Source: Diplolepis rosae
Lineage: Eukaryota; Arthropoda; Insecta; Hymenoptera; Diplolepididae
DNA length: 64,000 nt
Reading direction: 5' to 3'
Assembly: GCA_030998225.1 (NCBI GenBank)
Contig: JAPYXD010000522.1
Coordinates: forward strand, 6,820,001 to 6,884,000
Shown: positions 42,379 through 52,773 of the stretch, in pieces
Numbering within the stretch: position 1 is the stretch's first letter
Layout of the letters: each line of letters begins with the position of its first letter
Notes under the pieces: generated by a model
The model's database searches: none
The model's input: only the letters and a program-made list of their open reading frames with translations
What the model was told of the DNA's origin: nothing
Program-made: the position numbers and the translations under genes

Positions 42379-43458
42379 TAGTGATGCAATATCGATATTT
42401 TCCCTAAAACCGATGTTTTTCCTGATCGATATTTAACATTTAACGGGAAATAGTGGAATCCGTTGCCGACAAGAAATAAATAAAAATTTTTTTCACATTG
42501 CAGCACACTTTATCGAAGAAATCAATGACAGAACAAAGACTAATAAAATCTACATGTACACATGTCACGCGGTCGCCCGAGCCGGTTGCTTGCTCGCAAT
42601 TGTTCTTTTGATTGTTAGCAAACGTAAGAATTGTTGTTAACATCTTCTGAAAAATCGCACAACTCGGCACAAGTTTCCAATTCCTGAAATTATTTTTTTA
42701 TAAAATTCTGATTTTTTGATTCCGAATTTTTTAAAAATTTGTTTAAAATTAGGGGTTCGGAATTACAGCAAAGCAATGAAATTTGTATTTGTTTGTAAAC
42801 TCGTTTGCGGCACAAATCAGCACAACTCTAGCACAACTGAGAACAACTTTTATTTTCTGAAAATATTATGTTTGCGGTTCTAACTTCCAGGACATTAAAA
42901 ATACAGTATTCTATTTTTGTTCCATGCGTTTTTAAAATTTGTTGTATCAGTTCTCATAAATTTTGTCAATAAAAATATTGAACATGTAAAATAGTTAATT
43001 AAGTTAACTTCTTAATTTTTTGTATAATGATAAATAAAAAAAAAGATTACTGCACAGTGCTCACAGATCGTGGATGCAAATTACCTCCTCCACTTCACCA
43101 TATTATTGAACAAGAATAATTTTGGAAAATTTTATAGTATAGTTAAAGAACAACTTAAAAAAGTAATATAATTACAAAATTTTTCCAAATTATGTTCTAC
43201 AAATTATTATTTTTTTCGATAAAATTGTAAAATGAAGGGGGTAAATTTGATCCACGATTTAAGAACACTGTTACAGCAGTCGTTTTACCTACATTGAATT
43301 AAAGAAAATTATTTGTTTTACTTTTACATTGAATGAAGTACCTGAATTATTATTTAAAATTAAAAAAAAACTTTAATATCGATAATATATCGATATTTAC
43401 CTTCCTGATATATCGATATTACAAATATCGATATTTTACTTTCGATATTGCATCACTA
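42379..43458. mobile_element. hAT-like non-autonomous element (TSD GTTATCGC)
   Basis: Perfect 8-bp duplication GTTATCGC at 42371-42378 and 43459-43466. Inverted termini TAGTGATGCAATATCGATAT. Subterminal regions are full of atcgatat words (42393-42436, 43378-43447). The 1080-bp interior has no transposase. Duplication length and TAGTGATG ends fit hAT. Confidence 0.88.
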
Positions 43459-43779
43459 GTTATCGCCTCGCGGTTTCGAGTCTGCAGCGAGCAAGCTCGC
43501 GCTGCGAACCTCGCAGTGACTGTTCGAGTCGCGGCCCCTGCAGACCTACTACGCCGCTGCGTACGTGTAGCGTTAGCACCCTGTATCCTGGCGCTGGTGT
43601 AGGATAACCGATTTGACCGTTTCAACACTAGGGTGGTCCAGAAATGCATTGCAAAAATCTTCTTAATGCTAGATGCAAACAATCCCCCCAAATCATTTCG
43701 AAATCCAAAAAAGTGGTCACTTATTTTTATTCAAAATTTTGATTTTTCATTGTTTTTTTAAGATTTATTTCGGAATATC

Positions 43780-44065
43780 CACGAGAAGGAAGACTCATCT
43801 CATCTACGCAACCCAACTGGACTCATTTAGAACTCAATTTATTTTGATCTGATGGTAAATAGAAATAATTCGAACTTTCCATCATTGTTACAATATTTTC
43901 ATGATGCTTGCTTACAATATATTTTTATGTTAATAAACGTATTTCATATAACTAATTCCCTCTTATTCACTGACTTTTTCTTCATCCCATAGAGAGGATC
44001 CTTTCGATCCTTACATAAAAGGAGGAAATCTTTAATAAGAGAATTGTTACGTTTCTGACGTAACA
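43780..44065 (+). mobile_element. LTR copy 4, 3' part only
   Basis: Matches the right end of the solo LTR family: catgatgcttgcttac, ttaataaacgtatttcat, ttcactgactttttcttcat, gagaggatcctttcgatcct, and the exact end gttacgtttctgacgtaaca. The left part is missing. Nested in element J. Confidence 0.7.
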
Positions 44066-44334
44066 GTACCTTGTCTACATTATCTAATAAATTTTCAATT
44101 GTTTTAAAAAATTCAATTCAAACAATTTTTTTGTTCAATTTGCCTAAAATTCTGTTTTTTGAGTTTGGACTGGCTAACTGTTATTTTTAAGCGACATTAT
44201 TATTATCATGATTATTCATTATTATTCATCTCTTTGCAAAGCAGGATCAAGAAATTTCCACTGCTATCTTCGAAAAGTTGAGCTTACATCTTTGATACCT
44301 TGTACCGGAAAATGCTGCGTTAGCTTTCTTCGAC

Positions 44335-44760
44335 GATGAAATTCCTGCAGTGAGAACAAATTTGATGGTTTAGGCTTTATCACAAGAATCCAAGAAACCA
44401 ATTATGGATTACAAACGTTTCCAAGCAAAAAGTGCAAGGAACTGCTGGATAAAGAAATTGAATACTTTATCTCCAAAGATTAAATGAAATTCTTTTCAAC
44501 TTTGCACATAGAAACATCCTTCGGATGCAGCCTATGAAAAAAGGAAAAAAATTGTTTCTCAGCTCAAAATGGTCAACGATGTTGCTAAGAGAGGTGTCAA
44601 ATTGAAGTCTGACTTCAACGATTTGATAACGAGAGATGAGGATCAAAAACAATTCTTATTCAAGTTGCTAGAGAATATAGGGAAAAGTTTGCAGACATCA
44701 ACAAACCAATACTACCTCGCGACGCACAGTGGTGATAAAAGTAGATTGAGACATGAAGAA
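44335..44760 (+). pseudogene. Transposon-derived protein fragment in element J
   Basis: Broken frames include FDDEIPAVRTNLMV, KRKKIVSQLKMVNDVAKRGV, KLKSDFNDLITRDEDQKQFL and FKLLENIGK. The phrase pattern VNDxAxRGV...DFN.LIT.DE.Q.Q.L recurs in uncharacterised, probably transposon-derived arthropod proteins that I recognise but cannot name. Multiple stops. Confidence 0.5.
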
Positions 44761-45639
44761 AAAAATGGAATTAATAAAATTGTTTGACTTTAAAAATCAC
44801 TAATTATGATATTTATTATTTGAAGAAAAAATTCAAGTCCTAAATTTACCGAAAAAAATATTCGAAAAAAAAGTTTGCTTGGATAAATGATGTAATGTTG
44901 ATAATGAATAATAATTTTATTATTTAAACAATGGGTTATTTAAAAAGATGAATAACAGTTAAAATAACAGTTAATAAAAATAACAGTTAGCCAGTCCGAC
45001 CTCAAAAAACAGATTTTAGACGAATTTTAGAGAAAAACAGATTATTTGAACAATTAGAATTTATTTAAATAAATGGGAATTAATTGAAAAACATTTGTAA
45101 AAATTCCAATAGATCTATAGTAATTATTTCCGGAAAAAAAGAGAACAAACTGCTTAATACGTTGAGCGCCACGTGAATTCTGATATGAAGGAAATCCCCG
45201 TCAGACCACGCGCGCTGCTTAGAAGAGCTGGTATGGCTGACGTGGCCTGAACATAAAGTTCAGTGTCAGCCACTGATGGTTGACGTGGCACTCAACGTCT
45301 TAAAAGAGTCATTTTTCTGAAGAATGTACATTTTTTTATTTAGGGTAGTTTTCAGGGCACCGTGGAGATGGGTTAGGGGCGTCAAATCAATATGTATAAT
45401 AGGCCAAATTCTTCCTAACCCTAAACAATTATTCGAAAAATACCAAAAAGTGACTTTTTCCCATGCAAATTTGAAGTCCTAACAGGCACCATTAAAAATC
45501 AAAATTTTGAATAAAAAATACGTTTCCACGTTTTTTGGATTTCGAAATGATTTGGGGGGACAGTTTGCATTTATTTAAAAGTCGCAATTTTGGACCACCC
45601 TAGCATACACATATATATTCTAATATTATATATATATAT

Positions 45640-45840
45640 TTTTTTTTTTTTTTTTCTAAGAACATTTTTTATCACTCACAAATATTGATTTAAAATAAGG
45701 TAAAGAATCATTTACGTACTGATAAAAAAAACATAGATGTTCTGAACACACACTCTAATTAATTAAAGTAATCTGTTTTCTTTACTCATTCGAAACTCGT
45801 TGAAAAATAATTTTAAAAATGCTATAACTTTCTGATAATT
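45640..45840 (-). repeat. Third copy of the protease-homologue promoter-upstream block
   Basis: The words ctaagaacattttttatcac, tcacaaatattgattt, aattaattaaag and gaaactcgttgaaaaataat align with 46417-46545 and 30470-30635. The promoter and exon 1 expected next to it (toward lower coordinates) are missing. A poly-T run and the end of element J lie there. It marks a third, lost or disrupted paralogue. Confidence 0.6.
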
Positions 45841-45894
45841 TACAAATTTAAAAAACGAATTCTTTATTTTTAACAGTGTTTTTAAAATCAACAC

Positions 45895-46210
45895 ATAAAA
45901 TATACATCCTGTCAAAAAATGTCCTAATGAGAATTTGGAGATCTCATTTAGGCAAATAATTTTCCATCTTAACGTTTTTTTTGTGTCTCACATATTTTGT
46001 TTAAAGATGGAATATTTGAATTTTAATCGTATTTTTTAAAATTGAAACGAAAAATATACATTCTGTCAGAAATTGTGTCAGACAAAATTTGTAAAATTTA
46101 TTGATACAAACAATTTTACATTCTTACTTTCCTTTTGTATTTCACATATTATGACGATTAAAATTTGTAGATCTTTTTGTAGTAAAGAATTTCGTATCAT
46201 AACTACTACT
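45895..46210 (+). repeat. RepA copy 6, left part
   Basis: Begins with the same words as the window start: aggcaaataattttccatct, tgtctcacatattttgt, attgtgtcagacaaaatttg. It ends inside the unit region, so only the left third is present. Confidence 0.7.
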
Positions 46211-46280
46211 AACTTATGAACCCAGTATGTGCAATAGATTTTTCTTCCTGATTAAACAAAGATAAATATGTCATAATTAC

Positions 46281-46338
46281 CTTCAGAATACGTGGCAGCT
46301 AAAAGCGTCCAAACTACAGCAGCATTTAGATTTATCAT
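46281..46338 (-). CDS. Exon 1 (signal peptide) of secreted serine protease homologue, paralogue 2
   Basis: ATG at 46338-46336 opens MINLNAAVVWTLLAATYSE, then a split Gly codon and donor GTAATTATG at 46280. Same length (58 nt), same phase and same sequence core (WTLLAATYS) as the exon at 30348. It joins exon 2 at 36432 as YSE-GANLM. The intron of about 9.8 kb contains mariner H, the Penelope-like element, a hAT-like element and element J. Confidence 0.75.
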
Positions 46339-46364
46339 TTTTAACAATTTCTAAAAAGTTCTTT

Positions 46365-46396
46365 CAGTAGTGTTAGATTAGTTAGACTTATATAGA
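46365..46396 (-). promoter_or_regulatory. TATA promoter of protease homologue paralogue 2
   Basis: Minus strand gtgagtcTATATAAGtctaac about 50 nt before the ATG at 46338. Position and flanks match paralogue 1. Confidence 0.6.
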
Positions 46397-46399
46397 CTC

Positions 46400-47255
46400 A
46401 CTAGCTATTTTTCTAGAACATTTTTTATTACTCACAAATATCGAGTTAAGATGGGATTAGTAAAAATTTACCTTGTGATAAAAAGCATAGTTGTCCCAAA
46501 AACATACATTAATTAATTAAAGATTTCTTTACTTTTCCGAAACTTGTCGAAGAATAATTGAAATAAAATCAATACCTTCTGATATGATGAGAGTGAAAAA
46601 AACAATGTTTTTCCAAACCTTTTAAAATTTACTGAATACATAAATTAAAATAGTGACACCATAAAATGTTTGCAATTTTAACAGTTATTTTTACATTTAA
46701 TTCAGGTTCGCTCACTCTGTAATTACAATTTTAAGTAAATAGAACTCATGTCACAATTTTTTCACATAATTTAATAATATTTTTTTTAATGCATTGTAAC
46801 GTTTTTTTTATATTTACAATAGTATGAAATATTTTCTCCAATTCTCGTTCTACAATTCACTGAACATTTCGTTCCAAAATAATTGCACACCTTGAATCCT
46901 GCCTTTTGCCTCGATTATTTATTCTAATCACAATAATATAAAAATGTCAGGGCAAGAGAAACCTAGTCTACCAACCTGTTTACGAGTTCTCTCTTTTTTC
47001 TACTGGTAGATTGCTTCCGACAACTTACCCATCGTTTAATTTTCCCCATGCGGCTTTCTTCTACTGTGTTCTTTGGCATTTTTGCAATTTTGCACCAGGT
47101 ATTTCATTCTCATTTGATTTCACAGCAAAAAAGGGCAAACCTGCATTTATCTTGACAACTTATGATCGCAACTTTCAAACTACGCGGGAAGCTTCATAGT
47201 AAACGCACATACGCAAATGAACCTCCGGTAATTAGGTACACTGGTCTATTCCTTA
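46400..47255. other. Upstream region of paralogue 2, otherwise unclassified
   Basis: The first 300 bp belong to the duplicated promoter block (to about 46700). Beyond that it is AT-rich. A short open frame at 47011-47199 has no recognised family. Confidence 0.4.
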
Positions 47256-47257
47256 AC

Positions 47258-48182
47258 CTCGTATTAATATGAATAAGAAGAGCATAAAAACATTTAAATT
47301 GTTGCCATTATGATTCTTCGGTACATTTTGAGTTTGAAGGTATCAAACTTGATACAATAATTTAATTTTTCAGTGTCAAAAAGTAGAAAAAACATAATAC
47401 CTAGTGTTTTAAAAGTTTTAACTGCTCGGAGAATTTCTCGAGAGCATTTAAAATATATTCTTTAAGTCACGTTTTGTTATGTTCCCAAGCGTTCTCATTC
47501 ACTCTTTAGCACTTTTTCAGAGAAAATAGTCTGGTTCGATCTATTTTCCTGTCAGGTACATGGTATTTACTATCGCCAATCACCATTTTCTTTAATCTTA
47601 GGCTCTCTTCTGCTTGAAGCATTTAAGATTTAAACTCCTAACCTACAAAAAAACATTGCACGTTTGCCAAAGTAGAGGACACTTGACACTATAAATAAAT
47701 TTATTAATATAAACATCATTTGAATGTTTAATAAACCTTCAAAACATTATTAAATTTAAATGCTTTAAATGCTCATAAGTGCTCTTTGAATGCTCCATAT
47801 GAGCTTAAATGCTGAGCTTATTCTCAAGAGCATTTGCTCAACGTAAATTCTCGGGTATTTGAGAACTCTAATAATACCTGTCAATGAAGGCAGTGCAGTG
47901 CCATGTCTCCAACGTCAGGATTGACTATTTGTAAGAGTGAGACACAATTACTTTCGACTCACTCTAACCAATGGTAAACTCTAACGGTGGAGATGCTCCG
48001 CAAATGATGAACCACTGCACTGCCTTCAATGACAGGTATTATGTTTCTTTTAGTTTTTAACGCTAAAAGATAAAATCATTGCATTAATTTCGATACATTT
48101 AAACTCAAAATGTAACGCTGAATCATAATTGAAACAATTTAAATGTCTTTTATGCTCTTCTCATTGATATTATTACGAGGTC
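47258..48182. mobile_element. Inverted-repeat element R7 with about 145-bp arms
   Basis: Left arm 47258-47402 and right arm 48035-48182 are inverted copies (aagaagagcataaaa, tttaaattgttgccat, attttgagtttgaa, aaaacataatacc). One arm recurs alone at 56275-56375. The interior has a hairpin MITE at 47871-48042. No coding region. Confidence 0.6.
47871..48042. repeat. Hairpin MITE inside R7
   Basis: Arms ataatacctgtcaatgaagg...cagtgcagtg and its inverted copy at 48013-48042, with about 110 bp between them. The outermost bases merge with the R7 right arm. No coding capacity. Confidence 0.6.
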
Positions 48183-48342
48183 AGCGAATAGTCAGCGAAT
48201 TTTCTGAGCGTTCACTGGACTGGGTCCGCCAGGGCATAAAATAGCTAGGGCAATTATTTTTTGCCAATTTCTCTTATAATGCAAATTTACTTGTAATTTA
48301 AATTGAATCGCATTTCAATTAGTCCCACCCATTTGATTTAAT

Positions 48343-48473
48343 GCCTAAGTGGTGCTAATTAATCCTGCCGAAGGGGTGAGCTACGCCTCGATATTAGAGA
48401 ACCCTAAAGAAGCGGGTCAAACTCGAAAAACTGGGCGTCGCTGTCCAGGAAATCAGGGAGACTCGCTCTTAGG
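48343..48473 (+). pseudogene. R1-like ORF1 fragment, left part (split by hAT-like MITE)
   Basis: Reads VLINPAEGVSYASILENPKE and continues to RETRS just at the insertion. It corresponds to the EAVIIKPMEGVSYVAILKNL region of the LINE at 18602. The reading continues after the MITE. Confidence 0.7.
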
Positions 48474-49002
48474 TAGTGATGGGAAGAGTATCGATAAATA
48501 TCGATACATATCGATTATCCATCGTATCAACGATAATCGATACATTTTTCTCTTAACGATATATATCGATATTTTGTTGCATTTGGTGGTAGGGTGTACT
48601 TTGGACCGTATATCGATTCTCCAAAGCATTAATTCTCCCAGGCGCAGTGAACTTCACGTTGGAAATCCTAAGAATTTTTAGGCGCGCATTATAATTCACA
48701 AGAATGGCGCCTAAAAATTCTTAGGATTTCAACGGCAGGAAATACTATCACCGATAAAAGGTCGCGTTTGTCGCCAAACCTAGCCGAACAACTGGTTTTC
48801 CTGAGGCAAAATGTTGAATTACTCAAAATGCAAATCCCTGGTCAACACAGTTGAGTAAAAGGGGCACGAATTAGGAGCACTGGGTCAGGTTAGGATGTCA
48901 AAGAGAGGGGGAATTTATCGATAAATATCGATATTATCGATACTTTTTCCAAAAACATCGATATTAATCGATACGCGATTTGGTCGATATTTCCCATCAC
49001 TA
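48474..49002. mobile_element. hAT-like MITE (TSD CTCTTAGG)
   Basis: Perfect 8-bp duplication CTCTTAGG at 48466-48473 and 49003-49010. Termini TAGTGATGGGAA / TTCCCATCACTA. Both subterminal regions carry clusters of TATCGATA-like octamers (48490-48572 and 48919-48990). 529 bp, no transposase. It contains an inner palindrome at 48660-48731. Excising it with one duplication restores the LINE frame. Confidence 0.9.
48660..48731. repeat. Near-perfect palindrome inside the hAT-like MITE
   Basis: gaaatcctaagaatttttag at the left and ctaaaaattcttaggattt at the right, about 26-bp arms with gcgc edges around a 20-bp centre. Probably a second tiny insertion. Confidence 0.6.
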
Positions 49003-49010
49003 CTCTTAGG

Positions 49011-49047
49011 ATCTACTGGTAGAGCTTAAATGTTCCGCAGAAAACTT
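49011..49047 (+). pseudogene. R1-like ORF1 fragment, right part
   Basis: Resumes as DLLVELKCSAEN directly after the MITE. It ends where a ttcttcttcttc run begins, which is the tail of the minus-strand LINE 3. Confidence 0.6.
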
Positions 49048-49129
49048 CTTCTTCTTCTTCTTGGTTGTGACTTCTTGCTGTGTCTAGCAAATAGCCATAT
49101 CTGTACAAAATTAATATCATTGGTCCACA

Positions 49130-50926
49130 AAAAAATTCATGTCCAGTAAGATCGTCCACAGATAAAGAAGGCAGTCTCAGCGATTTGAAAGCTAACCAGT
49201 AACTCTCCCCAACTTTCCAACAGCCTCCGGGTCCGGCTCAAAGATCAAATCCCCCAAATCAGTCTGCTCTGGGGGCCTGCCCAAGAAACGCTTCGCCAGA
49301 AAGCGAAAGAAGCTCGGTTTGCCCTCCTAAAGGATCGGGCATTCACTAATCAAGTGTGCAAGGCTCTTCAACTCCGCGTCACAGCTACAACCAGCGTCCA
49401 AGTCCCATCCTATTCCACCAAAATGGGACCCGGTGCGAATATGTGAAGATCTCAAGCGCGTGAGCAGGCTGACATAACCCCTCGCAAACCTGAAGGCCGT
49501 AAACCAGGGTCTGGCAGTCTTGAAAGTAACCCTGTTAAAGTACTCACTACGATCGGATGTAGAACGCACGTAAGGCTATTGGGATCAGGACCAATACCCA
49601 AAGTCCCGATCCAGAGCGTAGTAGAGGTCAGCCAGAGGAACCCCACAATGCACCGTGAAAGGCAGCCGGGAGGCCAACCTAGCCACACAGTCAGCCTGCT
49701 CATTTCCGCTGATCTCGGAGTGCGCTGGAATCCATACTAAACTAACACAGCCTCTTTCCCGAATAAGAGAAAGAAGATGGAGGATCTTAAACACATATAA
49801 GGGGATACGTGGGCAGAGAAAAAACCGTCCCGAAGATGATAGAGGACATGCAAAGAGTCGGAGAACACCACTGCAAAGGGAAGAGACATCCTAAAGATGA
49901 TCTTCAACTCCGCGTCACAGCTACAACCAGCGTCCAAGTCCCATCCTATTCCAACAAAATGGGACCCGGTGCAAATATGTGAAGATCTCAAGCGCGTGAG
50001 TAGGCTGACATAACCCCTCGCAAACCTGAAGGCCGTAAACCAGGGTCTGGCAGTCTTGAAAGTAACCCTGTTAAAGTACTCACTACGATCGGATGTAGAA
50101 CGCACGTAAGGCTATTGGGATCAGGACCAATACCTAAAGTCCCGATCCAGAGCGGAGTAGAGGTCAGCCAGAGGAACCCCACAATGCACCGTGAAAGGCA
50201 GCCGGGAGGCCAACCTAGCCACACAGTCAGCCTGCTCATTTCCGCTGATCTCGGAGTGCGCTGAAATCCATACTAAACTAACACAGCCTCTTTCCCGAAT
50301 AAGAGAAAGAAGATGGAGGATCTTAAACACATATAAGGGGATACGTGGGCAGAGAAAAAACCGTCCCGAAGATGATAGAGGGCATGCAAAGAGTCGGAGA
50401 ACACCACTGCAAAGGGAAGAGACATCCTAAAGACATACTTCAACGCACAGAAAATCGAGTACAACTCCGCAGAGAGAACCGAGGTAAAACCCACAAGGCG
50501 AATGCCAAACCTATAGCCCGAGGAAGGGTTACAGAAGCCAACGCCCACCACCTCCGAAGAATCGTCACCTGACGCATCAGCAAAGACACGGACAGAGTCC
50601 GGATACCTGACGACAACCAAACCATCAAACTCCAGAGCGGGCTCCACAGCACCCTTCACCTCTCGGCCTGTCTCGAAATCCAGAGAAACTTGGGAAGTCA
50701 GCTCAGTCCACGAATAGTCAAAGTATAGAGGCCGTATCGTGCGGAAGCACATATCCAGTAGGCCTCGAACTCCCTCATATGCCAGCAGAAGACCACACTT
50801 CGCAGGCCTGATCCTAAATCGCCCAGATCGGGTCCTCTCAGACAGCAGGGAAAGCTTAGGAATCAAGGGGCCACCCCGGCGAGAAGCATTCCTGAGAATA
50901 AAACGGCCACCCAGAAGAGAACCCAA
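49130..50926 (-). pseudogene. LINE 3 ORF2 C-terminus: RNase H and zinc finger, duplicated
   Basis: From 50926 downward: a stretch ending the reverse transcriptase, then RNase H motifs VRVFADASGDDSS (first Asp), LSAELYSIFCALK (Glu), VVFSDSLHALYHL (Asp), and, after a stop, SLVWISAHSEISGNEQADCV (the W.P.H..I.GNE.AD motif). It continues with FNRVTFKTARPWFTAFRFAR and CSCDAELK. The HSEISGNEQAD to CSCDAELK part then repeats almost identically, ending SLAHLISECPIL, a stop, and EGKPSFFRFLAKRFLG. RNase H in a LINE points to I/LOA/R1-related clades that keep this domain. Confidence 0.8.
49365..50436. repeat. 536-bp tandem duplication
   Basis: 49365-49900 and 49901-50436 are direct, adjacent copies that differ at only a few positions (for example ttccaccaaa against ttccaacaaa, gtgcgctggaatc against gtgcgctgaaatc). 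The junction is clean, at gatga|tcttcaactc. Either a recent unequal event or an assembly artefact. Confidence 0.9.
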
Positions 50927-50929
50927 AGA

Positions 50930-51268
50930 TGTTTTGGGCTATTATTAACATTTATTTTATTTTGTATAAACACTTTATTCACTTAAATAAATCTTGTTAA
51001 GCCGATCCATTTTAATTAATTGAATTCTGGTGTTTCATTTATTTACCCGGTAAACTGTTGTGACCTTACTTTGACCCCGCCTTGTTTTCAGTGTTGTTAG
51101 TTTCGAGTCTCATTATTATTGAAATTAATTTCGTCACTAACCAGAGTGACTGGCGTTCAACAAGTCCTCAAGAAAACATTTTATTTCAGTTCGTTCCGAA
51201 CTGAAATAAAATTAGTTGGACCAGCCAGTTTAAAGAGTTGCCAGGTCACGGGTGAAACCTGCATCTCA
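50930..51268 (+). mobile_element. Possible LTR with adjacent primer-binding-like site
   Basis: Begins TGTTTTGGGC, ends ATCTCA, and is followed after two bases by TGGCGCC at 51271-51277, a sequence often seen at tRNA primer-binding sites of insect Gypsy-like elements. TTGTATAAAC lies at 50962 and AATAAA at 50985. A hairpin ttttatttcagttcg / cgaactgaaataaaa lies at 51179-51213. It cuts LINE 3. No internal gag-pol follows and no second LTR was seen. Confidence 0.35.
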
Positions 51269-51277
51269 ACTGGCGCC

Positions 51278-52770
51278 CTCTCTAGTCCGGATCTAGCGTG
51301 GAAAACTAGTCAGGGCCCCATCGGTAACGTAACGCTTTTGTCGAGGTGGGCCCTACTAGACTCTCTAGTAGGGGTTTAGCGAGGTCAGCCTTTACACTAC
51401 CCCGCCTACAAAAAAGGACACCATTAGGGCCCTATTGGACCTCCGCATTGTATTTAAGGGCATATATCAGCAGAGTCACGTGACCAATTTTGTTCAGGTA
51501 TCTCACTGAAAAAATAATAAATAAAAAAGATTTTCCACACTAAGAGAAAAAATACAGGGAAAATTCGAGTTAAGACTGTAATATTTATCGTTTTTAACGG
51601 CAACGGAGGGATATTCGCTTGGAAGGTTAAGTTTACTGTTTTCAAGCTAGGAAATTTTTTCTGAGTAAATTGACAGTACTTTTTCGTTACACGTACACCG
51701 AAAAAAAATCTCAGCAGCTTAGACTACTTTTTATCTTACTTTCTGTAGTTTGTAAAGGCCCCAGAAGTGTCATTTTTGAAGTTAAGTGAACTGCAGGAAC
51801 ATAGGTAAATAAAATAAGAGCAGTAGTTGAATAAATGATTATTCTTAGTACATTTCAAGACTTTATTTACTTTCAAGTATACTCTAACTTACCATTTTTA
51901 TATACACACTTACCTACAAACACACACTCCCCTCTACACTACACAAACGCACATTTAGATAGTATTAAAAATTATTCTTAACGCTGCGGGTTCGAACCCT
52001 CTCTACGTATATTTAACGGATTACTAACCTAACGATCAAGCCTCTCGGCTGCACACGCTTGAAATACAAGACAGAAAATAGCGCTTATAACGTGCAACTA
52101 CTGCAGGGCCGTGTAAGAAGTGTATGGGCCCCGTCTAATCGGGAATTTTTGAATTTTATGCCAATTTATGATTCTGATTAAAATTTTTAAGATTTTTAAT
52201 TAATCAATCGATTTTCTATGAAATAAAATATTTTTGAAAGAAAAAGATAAAATTTTTGAATGAAAGAACATTACATAATAAAAAGATTTATATACATATT
52301 AGAAGTATTAATTTTTATTATTGTATATTAGTGATACTTTATACAGGTTATGATTCCTTTAATTTTTGTTTTCAAGAGTGAAAGCAACGTATGATCAGAA
52401 TCTAAAAAATTTGAGTTTTTTCAATTCCAAAAATATGATGAAACTTTTGAATCAAGACAATTCTCTCATAACGAAATTATGCATTCTATTTTGCAATAAG
52501 AAATTCCAATTAATGAAGTACTATTTCTAAAAAATAGCATACTTATTTACCTATCATCAGTTGGTTTTTCTAACTACTCTTATGAAGTAACTTCTACTGG
52601 TTATGTTTACTATGAAAGCATTAATTGATTTTACTATTCACCCCATGTTAATTGAACTACATGTTTAGTTATTGTTGGAAACAATAATCAGTTACAATTA
52701 CAGATACAATAATCAGACACAATCAGACATAATCAGATACAGACACATACACACACGTGCTCGCATATAA
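51278..52770. other. Unclassified region
   Basis: To about 51470 the sequence is G+C-richer (gggccctactagactctct and its partial inverse nearby). Beyond that it is AT-rich with no repeat or gene recognised. Confidence 0.35.
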
Positions 52771-52773
52771 TTA

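Larger units (their letters stand above)
43631..45600. mobile_element. TIR element J (about 115-bp ends) with nested insertions
   Basis: Left arm 43631-43745 and right arm 45486-45600 are inverted copies (gggtggtccagaaatgc; ccccccaaatcatttcgaaa; caaaattttgatttt), with TA outside each. Inside are a truncated LTR (43780-44065), a second pair of inverted segments (44148-44200 and 44955-45030) and a decayed coding region. Family not recognised from the ends. Confidence 0.75.
49048..50929 (-). mobile_element. RNase H-bearing LINE (LINE 3), 3' part, minus strand
   Basis: The minus strand encodes an RNase H domain and C-terminal zinc finger region, and ends in a (GAA)n-type tail at 49048-49062. The 5' side is cut at 50929 by an LTR-like sequence. 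The segment 49365-50436 is a tandem duplication of about 536 bp. Confidence 0.75.

Noticed and set aside
43333..43691. Overlapping frames at 43333-43602 and 43419-43691 as a gene
   Set aside because: They cross the right end of a hAT-like insertion and its target duplication, and the translations are Ala/Arg/Val-rich as expected from G+C-rich DNA.
51975..52005. tRNA-like T-arm (gggttcgaaccc)
   Set aside because: The palindrome recalls a T loop, but there is no acceptor stem, anticodon arm or D arm at the right spacing, and the T stem itself does not pair over five bases.
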